A stretch of DNA of 64,000 nucleotides from the NCBI RefSeq assembly GCF_009183415.1, contig NZ_WEHU01000004.1, positions 62,001 through 126,000 of the forward strand, in the 5' to 3' direction. The position numbers and the translations under genes are program-made. This DNA comes from Bacillus sp. B1-b2 (GTDB taxonomy: Bacteria; Bacillota; Bacilli; Bacillales; Cytobacillaceae). Each line of letters opens with the position of its first letter. The first letter of the stretch is position 1. A model generated the notes under the pieces. The model was not told the origin of the DNA and searched no databases. It worked only from the letters and a program-made list of their open reading frames with translations. Of the stretch, positions 1 through 7,008 are shown piece by piece.

Positions 1-385
1 CCGGATCTGAATCAGTGACTGATAGAGTCATAACCTGTGAGTTTTGTGCACTTTCAACAGCTATCTTACCATTTAATGCTGCAACAGACATGTCTAAATC
101 TAACTCTTCTTTAACAATATTTAAAATGGCTGCACTTTTAAGGATTACACTATAAGTACTAATCAATTGAATGTTTGTTTGAACTTCTCCTGCATTATAA
201 AAGGTAGATGACTCATCCTTTTGTTGGTTAACAAGAATTTGTGTTGAAGATTTATATTCTGGTGTGATTACGAAGTAACTAACTACCCCACTAATAATCA
301 TTGCGACTAGAGTAATGGAAATAATTAAGGCAATTCTTTTCTTTAATGTCTCAAATAATTCTTTTAAACTAATAGTTTCTTCCAT
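1..385 (-). CDS. CpsC/Wzz-family polysaccharide chain-length regulator, N-terminal part
   Basis: Only the first 128 codons are inside the window; the gene runs off the left edge. ATG at 385 follows GGAGG. The protein begins MEETISLKELFETLKKR, followed by a hydrophobic segment at about residues 19-38, then an extracellular part with the VTDSDP motif typical of Wzz/CapA/YveK proteins. The family sits in the membrane, sets polysaccharide chain length and activates a partner tyrosine kinase. It is a paralogue of the complete gene at 34838-35590, so a second EPS locus probably starts here. The 236 bp up to the divergent gene at 622 are AT-rich; I see no clear operator there. Confidence 0.8.
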   Translation of the reverse strand, partial: MEETISLKELFETLKKRIALIISITLVAMIISGVVSYFVITPEYKSSTQILVNQQKDESSTFYNAGEVQTNIQLISTYSVILKSAAILNIVKEELDLDMSVAALNGKIAVESAQNSQVMTLSVTDSDP

Positions 386-621
386 GACTTCCTCCTATAA
401 GAAAATAAAAACCAAAAAATATTATATCATAAAACATTGCGAATTATGGCATTTCTTGTCATAATTTTAATAGATTTGTAAATTAGGGATTTACTTAAAT
501 TAATATACCAATTAATTTACATGATTAATAGTTGTTTTTTTGAATAGGGATAACTTTCCTATGCTTTTCAAAATTACCTGTAGACAAATGTGTTACTATT
601 ATACTTATTTAGGAGGTTACA

Positions 622-1410
622 ATGAAAGCAGCAATTATATCTACACTTTCTATTATTCTCGTAGTGATTTTAATCATCGGGAATATCAACTGGAATTTAC
701 AAACAGACAGTCCACGCTCTAAAGAGACTAATTCTTCATCTAGTGCAACCGAAGAAAAAACGGACGGATACTTTAGTCAGGATTACTATACAAGTTTTGC
801 TAGTTCATGGCCTGAAAGTGCACAAAAAGTACTTGAAACAAAACTCTCTGAAAAGAAAGCATTTCATATTGTACTACTTGGATCTAATTCCATTGGAAAT
901 CAAGATTTGGGCCTAATCACTCCACTGAAGGAAGCATTAGCAGCAAAATATGATAAATATGTAACAATAGAAAGCATTAATTATGATGGTACTTCTAGTG
1001 ATTATGTAGATAATCAAGCATATGAAGCTTTAGCTAGTAAGAAACCAGATATGGTTATCTTTGAGCCATTTTTATTAAAAGATAATAGTGTAGTCGATAT
1101 TTCTACTACTTTGAACAATATCAGTAGTGTTATAACCGAAACAGAAGAAGCTTTACCAGATGTGACATTTATCCTTCAGCCAGCACAACAAATTTATAAT
1201 GCCAGTCTTTACCCTAAGCAAGTACAAGAACTACAAGCATATGCCGAGGAACAAGGTATTACGTATTGGAATCACTGGGAATCTTGGCCGAATGCTAAGG
1301 ATGAAGCAGTTCTTGAATACATAGAATCAAAAGATGGTGTATCATTTCCTAATGAAAAAGGGTACGAGGTTTGGAGCAAGTATTTAATTAGCCAACTTAT
1401 TTCAAAGTAA
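622..1410 (+). CDS. Secreted/membrane-anchored SGNH (GDSL)-like hydrolase family protein
   Basis: 262 aa. ATG at 622 follows AGGAGG at 611. An N-terminal membrane segment (about residues 5-21) without a lipobox cysteine is followed by a Ser/Thr-rich linker (35-48) and an SGNH-like domain. LLGSNSIG (85-92) sits where block I is expected, and PNEKGYEVW (243-251) resembles block V. The usual DGxH catalytic block reads DGVSFPN, so the classical His is not evident. Such proteins often sit in Bacillus polysaccharide loci and may modify EPS acyl groups. It is divergent from the CpsC fragment and is followed at once by a terminator. Family call moderate; substrate unknown. Confidence 0.65.
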   Translation: MKAAIISTLSIILVVILIIGNINWNLQTDSPRSKETNSSSSATEEKTDGYFSQDYYTSFASSWPESAQKVLETKLSEKKAFHIVLLGSNSIGNQDLGLITPLKEALAAKYDKYVTIESINYDGTSSDYVDNQAYEALASKKPDMVIFEPFLLKDNSVVDISTTLNNISSVITETEEALPDVTFILQPAQQIYNASLYPKQVQELQAYAEEQGITYWNHWESWPNAKDEAVLEYIESKDGVSFPNEKGYEVWSKYLISQLISK

Positions 1411-1438
1411 AGCGAGTTATTCTCGTTTTACTTTTTTT
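1406..1438 (+). terminator. Rho-independent terminator after the SGNH gene
   Basis: An 11-bp stem (AGTAAAGCGAG against CTCGTTTTACT, one G-U pair) with loop TTATT is followed by a run of T. It overlaps the stop codon of the upstream gene. Confidence 0.85.
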
Positions 1439-1977
1439 GTAATCGTTCATTATAAAGCACGAAGTTTTTCTTAACATGTTCGTTATAAGCCGTAAATAAT
1501 ATTTGTGTTACATTTTGGTAAAGTTTAATAGCTTTTACGTTCTCTTTCTTTTTATCTCTAATCATTAAATTTCATTTCCTTAAACATTCAGCACATGCTT
1601 ATGGTCTTGATGAGAAATTATTGCCTTCAGCAAATCATAAAGAAATCAATATGGATGGAAGGAAAATATTAATGAATCTAGTATCGGGGGAATTATCTTT
1701 ATATTAGCTTATGTTATGAATTTGAATATATTTAGATCTAGGCTTGAGGAAGAATGAGATAATGAGGTGACGATGAATGAAAGAGCTTAAGAGCCTAAAA
1801 CCTTTAATATAGTAGATATTACTCAATAATAAATACTTTGTACCTATTAAAATCATAGAAAAATTTAATATACCAAAAAATAGTAGAAAAATAGTACTAC
1901 TTCCATCTTTAGAATATGCTAGAATATTAATGTTATACGTTTACTGTATAGAAACTACTAAAGAAGGGTTTTTGGTG
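1439..1977. other. Intergenic stretch with decayed coding remnant
   Basis: About 540 bp without an intact gene. Around 1590-1710 the plus strand reads as a coding-like fragment (SAHAYGLDEKLLPSANHKE and onward) with no start codon and then stops; I do not recognise its family. Two operator-like motifs near 1445-1490 are listed separately. The rest is AT-rich and featureless. Confidence 0.4.
1445..1490. promoter_or_regulatory. Two SinR-like operator candidates (GTTC-N2-TATAA type)
   Basis: GTTCATTATAAAGC at 1445-1458 and GTTCGTTATAAGC at 1478-1490 resemble the motif found before the EPS and lasso units (GTTCTCTATAAAGAA at 35636-35650). They lie downstream of the SGNH terminator and 490 bp upstream of the amidase, so the controlled gene is unclear. 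These are the weakest members of the set. Confidence 0.35.
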
Positions 1978-4623
1978 ATGAGGAAGAAAGTATTTTTATT
2001 GGTTGCTGTATTATTTTTTAGTTTGGTATTTCCTTCTAACTTAAGTATTAGTTATGCAATGGAGAAGACAGAATTAAGTCCGGTTTCTAATTATTACTTG
2101 GTTCATTATAATGGAGAAGAACAGAGTTTTAATCTTAATGAAGAAGTTATTTTACACTTAGTTGGCTGGACAGATGAGTATCAGAACTCTGTTCAAGCAT
2201 ATATAACCGATTCTTCAGGTGATCATGAGGTTTTCTCCATTGAATTGAGTGACGAATTGCAGAAGTTTTCTCTTTCTGAAGAAGAGACCGTCTACTATCG
2301 AATTGTTATATCTCCTATATATAAATTGGAAGTTATCGAGCCTGAATCTATTACAAATCAAGTTCTGGTTGTAGCAGAAAATGAGAACGGTACTTCTATG
2401 GAAGAGACAAGAAAAGTAGATGCATATGGTACTGTCCATGATAATCTAGGTTACACCTACTATAAGACAGGTGCAGATCAAGAAAAAATGGAAATTACCA
2501 AAGAAGATTATGAGGCACTGAGTTCTACGACAGAATATCCTGCTTCTGAAGAGGATATTCAAGAAACAGAAGACATTCCTGTAAATGAGGAAAATACTAC
2601 TAGTATAGTAGAAGATCCTAGTGCTTCTACTAATGCACAAGCAAGAACTTTTTCTACTCAAAGTGTAACTTTAACGCCTTCCATTAAATATGCGAGTCAT
2701 ATGCAAGACTTCGGTTGGCAACTTCCTGTTGCAGATGGAGCGGTATCTGGAATAAGTGGACAGTCCAAAAGGATGGAATCCATAAGCATTTTTATAGAAA
2801 ATTCTCCATATAGTGGCAGTGTTTCCTATAAAACACATGTACAAGACTTTGGATGGATGACAAGTGTAATGGATGGAGAACTTGGTGGCACAGCTGGTGA
2901 GAGTAAGCGGATGGAAGCTATCCAAATCAGTTTAACTGGTCAAATGGCTGATCACTATGACATCTATTATCATGTTCATGTTCAAGATTACGGCTGGCTT
3001 GGTTGGGCGAAGAATGGCGAATCTTCTGGTACAGAGAGTTTGTCTAAACGTATAGAAGCAATTGAAATTAAATTAGTGAAGAAGGGTGTTGCTGCACCAG
3101 GTACAACGTCGAATGCCTTTATCACTAATCCTTCTGTTGATTATTCTACTAATGTTCAATCAATTGGATGGCAACCTAATGTTTCAGATGGCGAAGGAAG
3201 CGGTACTATTGGACAAGCAAAACGACTTGAAGGAATTAAAATTAGTCTAAAAAATCAGCCGGTTGATGGAAACATCGTCTATTCCACTCATATAGAATCT
3301 TATGGATGGTTAAATACTGTCTTTAATGGACAAGTATCTGGCAAATCTGGGGAAAACAAACGAATGGAAGCAATTCGTGTTAATTTAACTGGACAGATGG
3401 CTAATGAGTATGATGTCTATTATCGTGTTCACGCACAAGACTATGGCTGGCTTGGTTGGGCGAAAAACGGGGCATCTGCTGGTACAGAAGCTCTTTCTAA
3501 ACGCCTTGAAGCAGTAGAAATTCAGTTAGTGAAAAAAGGTGCTGCTGCTCCTGGTACGACTGATAGAGCGTTTATATCTGTTCCATCTGTTTCCTACTCT
3601 ACTCATATTGAAAATATTGGATGGCAAGGTATTGTTAAAGACGGTGCTGCAAGTGGTACTTCTGCACAAGCCTTAAGATTAGAAGCCATTCAAATGAAGA
3701 TAGAGAACAACCCTTTTAGTGGAAACATTATGTATTCTACACATATCGAGGGAATTGGTTGGGTTAATAATTCATCTAATGGACAAGTATCTGGAACAGC
3801 AGGACAAAGTAAACGTATTGAAGGAATTCAAATCAGCTTAACTGGAGAAATTGCAGAGAAGTATGATGTTTATTACCGCGTTCATGCCCAAGACTACGGC
3901 TGGCTTGGTTGGGCAAAGAATGGCATGAAAGCTGGAACAGAAGCCATGTCGAAACGTTTAGAAGCTATTGAAGTTAAATTGGTTGAAAAAGGTAAAGGGT
4001 CATCTGTTAGTGCTTCAACTGCTTTTAAACAACCAAACACTATCTTTTTAGATCCAGGACATGGTGGTAAAGATCCTGGTGCAATGGCTAATGGTTTCAC
4101 AGAAGCTGGTTTAAATTTAGCTGTTGCAAAGAAAGTAGAGAGAATATTAACTGATCGTGGCTATACTGTTTATATGGCTCGAACAACTGATACATTTGTA
4201 GAATTAATTGATCGTCCTAAGCAAGCAAATGCTATTAATCCAGATCTTTTTGTTAGCATTCATCATAATTCTAGCACTTCCAAAACTGCATCGGGTATTG
4301 AGACTTATTTTTATAAATACGATCCAGCGTACCCTTCTGAAATTAATAGTGGTATGCATAATAATCCAGAACGAATTCTAAAAAGTACACAATTAGCTAA
4401 TTTAATTCAAAATAAAATGATTAGTTACACTGGAGCAGTAAACCGTGGCGTTGATGGAGAAACATTTAAAGTTCTTAGAGAAACCGCTGTTCCTGCAGTA
4501 TTATTAGAATTAGGTTTTGTGAGCAATTCATCAGAACTTGCTAAATTAGTAACAAGTAGTTATCAAGATAAATTAGCAAAAGCTATTGCGGATGGAATTA
4601 CAGAGTATTTAACAATGCACTAA
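1978..4623 (+). CDS. Secreted N-acetylmuramoyl-L-alanine amidase with nine ChW repeats
   Basis: 881 aa from ATG 1978, preceded by AAGAAGGG. An upstream in-frame ATG (1930) lacks a ribosome site and would put a tail before the signal peptide. Order: signal peptide (MRKKVFLLVAVLFF..., cleavage near SYA-ME), an N-terminal domain with an acidic linker, nine ChW repeats (HxQDxGWxxxxxxGxxxGTxxxxKRxEAI pattern), and a C-terminal Amidase_3 domain. The amidase zinc ligands are visible: DPGHGG, the Glu in TEAGLN, SIHHN, and the catalytic Glu in LLELGF. It should cleave the MurNAc-L-Ala bond of peptidoglycan outside the cell, with ChW repeats probably anchoring it to the wall. It has its own terminator. 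Confidence 0.9.
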   Translation: MRKKVFLLVAVLFFSLVFPSNLSISYAMEKTELSPVSNYYLVHYNGEEQSFNLNEEVILHLVGWTDEYQNSVQAYITDSSGDHEVFSIELSDELQKFSLSEEETVYYRIVISPIYKLEVIEPESITNQVLVVAENENGTSMEETRKVDAYGTVHDNLGYTYYKTGADQEKMEITKEDYEALSSTTEYPASEEDIQETEDIPVNEENTTSIVEDPSASTNAQARTFSTQSVTLTPSIKYASHMQDFGWQLPVADGAVSGISGQSKRMESISIFIENSPYSGSVSYKTHVQDFGWMTSVMDGELGGTAGESKRMEAIQISLTGQMADHYDIYYHVHVQDYGWLGWAKNGESSGTESLSKRIEAIEIKLVKKGVAAPGTTSNAFITNPSVDYSTNVQSIGWQPNVSDGEGSGTIGQAKRLEGIKISLKNQPVDGNIVYSTHIESYGWLNTVFNGQVSGKSGENKRMEAIRVNLTGQMANEYDVYYRVHAQDYGWLGWAKNGASAGTEALSKRLEAVEIQLVKKGAAAPGTTDRAFISVPSVSYSTHIENIGWQGIVKDGAASGTSAQALRLEAIQMKIENNPFSGNIMYSTHIEGIGWVNNSSNGQVSGTAGQSKRIEGIQISLTGEIAEKYDVYYRVHAQDYGWLGWAKNGMKAGTEAMSKRLEAIEVKLVEKGKGSSVSASTAFKQPNTIFLDPGHGGKDPGAMANGFTEAGLNLAVAKKVERILTDRGYTVYMARTTDTFVELIDRPKQANAINPDLFVSIHHNSSTSKTASGIETYFYKYDPAYPSEINSGMHNNPERILKSTQLANLIQNKMISYTGAVNRGVDGETFKVLRETAVPAVLLELGFVSNSSELAKLVTSSYQDKLAKAIADGITEYLTMH
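2673..3999 (+). repeat. Three tandem ChW triplets inside the amidase gene
   Basis: The nine ChW repeats are ordered as three repeats of a three-part unit (a-b-c). Each unit ends with a near-identical c repeat reading QDYGWLGWAKNG and is followed by KKG(V/A)AAPGTT in units 1 and 2. Units lie at roughly 2673-3110, 3127-3550 and 3582-3999. The pattern indicates two duplications of a roughly 430-450 bp block rather than of single repeats. Confidence 0.85.
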
Positions 4624-4628
4624 GCAAA

Positions 4629-4664
4629 AATATCCCGTGGAGATTTAAACCTCCACGGGATATT
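4629..4664 (+). terminator. Strong rho-independent terminator after the amidase
   Basis: AATATCCCGTGGAG pairs perfectly with CTCCACGGGATATT over 14 bp with an 8-nt loop. T-rich sequence follows the stem. Confidence 0.95.
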
Positions 4665-4689
4665 TTTTATATTTTTCTTCCAACTTGGA

Positions 4690-5105
4690 AGAAGAATCGG
4701 ATTATAAGCGGCGGATGGAAGAGTTTGAAAGATATTGTCTCTTTGTCGCTACAGCTAAATGAACTTTGTAGCCATACCATAAGTCATTTTTCCTTCGCTT
4801 TTTTCGTGATTCTATTGAGGATTTTGAGGAATTCAGCTCGAAGTTCATTCAGAGGAATATCTCTGAGGGATAGAGTCTGAAACTAAAAATCCACAGTCGA
4901 GACGGAAGATTATGTCATGCCTTAACCGTTTCACTAAATCCTTAATAAAAGGAGTTCTCTCTGTCATTCTAGCGATAAAGAGTAAATTAACGCTACATCG
5001 TTTAGCTCAATAGGCCTTCCAAAACGCGATTTCTTCGTTACCACAGCGAAGATTTGTTCCATATCAATGGTAGAAAAAACAACTTCAAACGTTAGGTAGG
5101 TTCTA
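4690..5105 (-). pseudogene. Decayed DDE transposase remnant
   Basis: The minus strand reads in shifting frames as transposase. TFEVVFSTIDMEQIFAVVTK and SRFGRPIELNDVALIYSL come first. One frame over come ARMTERTPFIKDLVKRLRHD and IIFRLDCGFLVSDSIP, and further on NDLWYGYKVHLAVATK. These blocks look like IS1182/IS4-type DDE transposases, but several frameshifts, stops and a deletion destroy the gene. No terminal inverted repeats were recognised. 5106-5296 contains nothing I can name. Confidence 0.65.
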
Positions 5106-5296
5106 AATTATATTATTCTAGTAGGTCACATAGGTTTCTATTTCGTATAATAGTCAATAGGAGTCTTCCTGCAGTCTTTATTAGTTTATATGGTGTTTAC
5201 TAACTTCGACATTTTGGGGAGGTACTCCTTCTTTTGTGTCTCTGAGGCTTGTGGCTTTAAGTATTAAATTATGAAATTGATTCATGTAATAATATA

Positions 5297-5509
5297 TTAA
5301 TTATTTTTATTAAAATCTTCACTAATTAAATGATCAACACTAGTACCTAATTTTTTAGCTATCTTCTCTAATATTTGAAGCGAAGGATTATCTTGTATTC
5401 CTCTATCTAGATTACTTAAATAGGTTTTGGATACTCCAGATTCTTTTGCTAATCTGGAAATGGAATAGCCCTTTTGTAATCGTAGATATCTGATTCTTTC
5501 TCCAATCAT
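5297..5509 (-). CDS. SinR-like XRE-family transcriptional regulator
   Basis: 70 aa from ATG 5509, which has GAGGAG just upstream; the longer in-frame ATG at 5536 overlaps the previous gene and has no better ribosome site. The protein (MIGERIRYLRLQKGYSISRL...) is one HTH_3 domain closely resembling the DNA-binding half of SinR, down to the final DHLISED. It lacks a SinI-interaction domain. It is the last gene of the lasso/EPS transcript, 19 bp after the RRE gene. SinR represses biofilm matrix operons in B. subtilis; here the local GTTC-type palindromes are the natural targets, by inference. Confidence 0.8.
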   Translation of the reverse strand: MIGERIRYLRLQKGYSISRLAKESGVSKTYLSNLDRGIQDNPSLQILEKIAKKLGTSVDHLISEDFNKNN

Positions 5510-5528
5510 AGAATCTCCTCTCCCTATT

Positions 5529-5822
5529 TCACTCAATATTTATTAGCCCTTCTTTTTTTAGGACTCTCAAAAAAGATTCTACTTGTTCCTGACAATCTAA
5601 CTTACTTACTTCATATTTCGTTAAAAGGTTGTTCACTAGGCTGTCGATTGTAATTGGCTTTTGTATATATCCCCATATATCCCCACCAATTGCTCCTAAA
5701 TTATAATATTTTCCATTTGCAACACTTAGCATTACTTTTTCCCCATTCATATCACTTACGATATGTCCAGGTGTCTGTGAAACTGTAGTGTTTAAATCAA
5801 TATTTAGTTCTGTTTTACTCAT
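5529..5822 (-). CDS. Lasso peptide RRE protein (B1, PqqD-like), first copy
   Basis: 97 aa from ATG 5822 with TTGGAG upstream; it overlaps the end of the kinase gene by 8 bp. It is a small PqqD-like fold with GKYYNLGAIGGDIW, the usual signature of RiPP recognition elements. In lasso systems B1 binds the leader peptide and delivers it to the B2 protease and the cyclase. A second, divergent RRE protein is encoded at 13936-14247. This one sits with the precursor and kinase, so it is probably the one matched to this precursor (inference). Confidence 0.85.
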   Translation of the reverse strand: MSKTELNIDLNTTVSQTPGHIVSDMNGEKVMLSVANGKYYNLGAIGGDIWGYIQKPITIDSLVNNLLTKYEVSKLDCQEQVESFLRVLKKEGLINIE

Positions 5823-6750
5823 AATAATCATCTCCAATAAAGGTATGTAAGATCCATTCTGCTAGCTCATTTGCAGTAAAATAAGAATCTGGCCTAGTGA
5901 TTTGGACAATTTTTATAGATTCTAAAAGTCTCGTTGTAGTTGATAGATGCCAAGGTAATAACCCTAATGGTTGAAGAAATATATTACGAAAGGTGTGCAT
6001 ATAAAGTGTTTGAAGTCTTTCTAAATTTAGTACTTCTTTGTATTTAATAGTAGAACACCTTTCCTTTTTCAACTCAATAACACCCACCAAAGGAAGCGCT
6101 TTATTTTCATATTGCATTTGAATTGGTACACTATATTTTTCTTCCCTATATGCAATTGCTTGATAATTATCTGCATCCATTTTAAAACTATTTAAGCTTT
6201 CTAACCACAATTTTTGATAGGGATATGAGGGGATGACAACAGAACCTTTATTTGTTGTTTCTACTAAAGGAATAATATCATCAGTAATTAATTTGTATCC
6301 TTTTTCAATAAATGCTCTTGCTAGGGTTGATTTACCAGCACCACATTCTCCCACAATAGCATATGCCTTTCCATTGATGGCAATAGCACTGCCATGTAAA
6401 GGTAGAATGTTTCTTTGCATAAGAAGTGCTCCCATGCATGTTCCAAGCAAGTACAAACGAATCTCATCTTGTTTATTGTTATCTAATGGACAGACATATA
6501 TATTACTGCCTCTTTCTATTGAAAAGATGGCAATGCCTTGTGCACAGAATAAGACGGAATCATGACTGAATACAAAATGACTATGAGGATTAGACTTAGA
6601 GGACCACTCTTCCTGTAAATCTTTTTTTATGATATGTATATCTGTTTTTGTTTGTTTATCTACATATTTGATGAGCTCCGGTAGGTAGAACTCACTATAG
6701 ATTTTAGAGCCAAAAGCATCATAATAATAGATATTTTGGATAGTAGGCAT
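5815..6750 (-). CDS. HprK-type lasso peptide kinase
   Basis: 311 aa; ATG 6750 follows AAGGAGGA. A P-loop GECGAGKST lies at about 134-142, preceded by LHGSAIAI (118-125) and followed by ITDDI (155-159), the layout of HPr kinase-like proteins. In paeninodin-type lasso clusters this family phosphorylates the C-terminal Ser of the precursor core. The precursor encoded just upstream ends in Ser, which fits. A real HprK acts on HPr and is longer, with a separate N-terminal domain; the operon context argues for a tailoring role. It is separated from the precursor by an attenuator-like hairpin. Confidence 0.85.
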   Translation of the reverse strand: MPTIQNIYYYDAFGSKIYSEFYLPELIKYVDKQTKTDIHIIKKDLQEEWSSKSNPHSHFVFSHDSVLFCAQGIAIFSIERGSNIYVCPLDNNKQDEIRLYLLGTCMGALLMQRNILPLHGSAIAINGKAYAIVGECGAGKSTLARAFIEKGYKLITDDIIPLVETTNKGSVVIPSYPYQKLWLESLNSFKMDADNYQAIAYREEKYSVPIQMQYENKALPLVGVIELKKERCSTIKYKEVLNLERLQTLYMHTFRNIFLQPLGLLPWHLSTTTRLLESIKIVQITRPDSYFTANELAEWILHTFIGDDYYE

Positions 6751-6786
6751 AGATCCTCCTTTTTTAGATGGTTTTCTATGACATAA

Positions 6787-6826
6787 GAAAAGCCTCTACT
6801 CTTTAGATAGTGTAAGAAGGCTTTTC
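6787..6826 (-). terminator. Attenuator-like hairpin between lasso precursor and kinase
   Basis: GAAAAGCCT and AGGCTTTTC form a 9-bp stem in the 105-bp gap after the precursor gene. On the minus strand the 3' arm ends in TTTTC followed by TT. A leaky terminator here would give more precursor mRNA than downstream enzyme mRNA, a common arrangement in RiPP clusters. Confidence 0.65.
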
Positions 6827-6855
6827 ATTGTAAATCTATAAGTACAATATTTCTA

Positions 6856-6993
6856 TTAGCTCCAACCTAATTCTCCCCAAGGAGTACCAGATTCATAAGT
6901 ATTGTCTAGACTGTTAAAATTAAAGGTACTTGCCATTGTTTTATTGATATCTAAAACTTCTAATGTTGGTTCTTTCCATTCTAATTTTTCCAT
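6856..6993 (-). CDS. Lasso peptide precursor (A)
   Basis: 45 codons, ATG 6993 with GGGAGGTGA upstream, 15 bp after the cyclase stop. The leader MEKLEWKEPTLEVLDINKTM matches the Bacillales lasso leader pattern (Y/W)xxPxLxxLDxxxTM, with Thr at -2 if cleavage is after Met20. The core begins ASTFNFNSLD and ends PWGELGWS. The first acidic residue is Asp, ten residues from Ala21 or nine from Ser22. A Ser1-Asp9 ring is chemically normal but would move the leader Thr to -3. The final Ser is the expected kinase target. I read the ORF directly; it is too short for routine gene calling. Confidence 0.88.
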   Translation of the reverse strand: MEKLEWKEPTLEVLDINKTMASTFNFNSLDNTYESGTPWGELGWS

Positions 6994-7008
6994 TTATATC
7001 ACCTCCCT

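Noticed and set aside
5200-5270. GGGGAGGTACTCC segment resembling the start of the candidate EAR RNA
   Set aside because: Only a short match, no nested helices, and no downstream gene on that strand.
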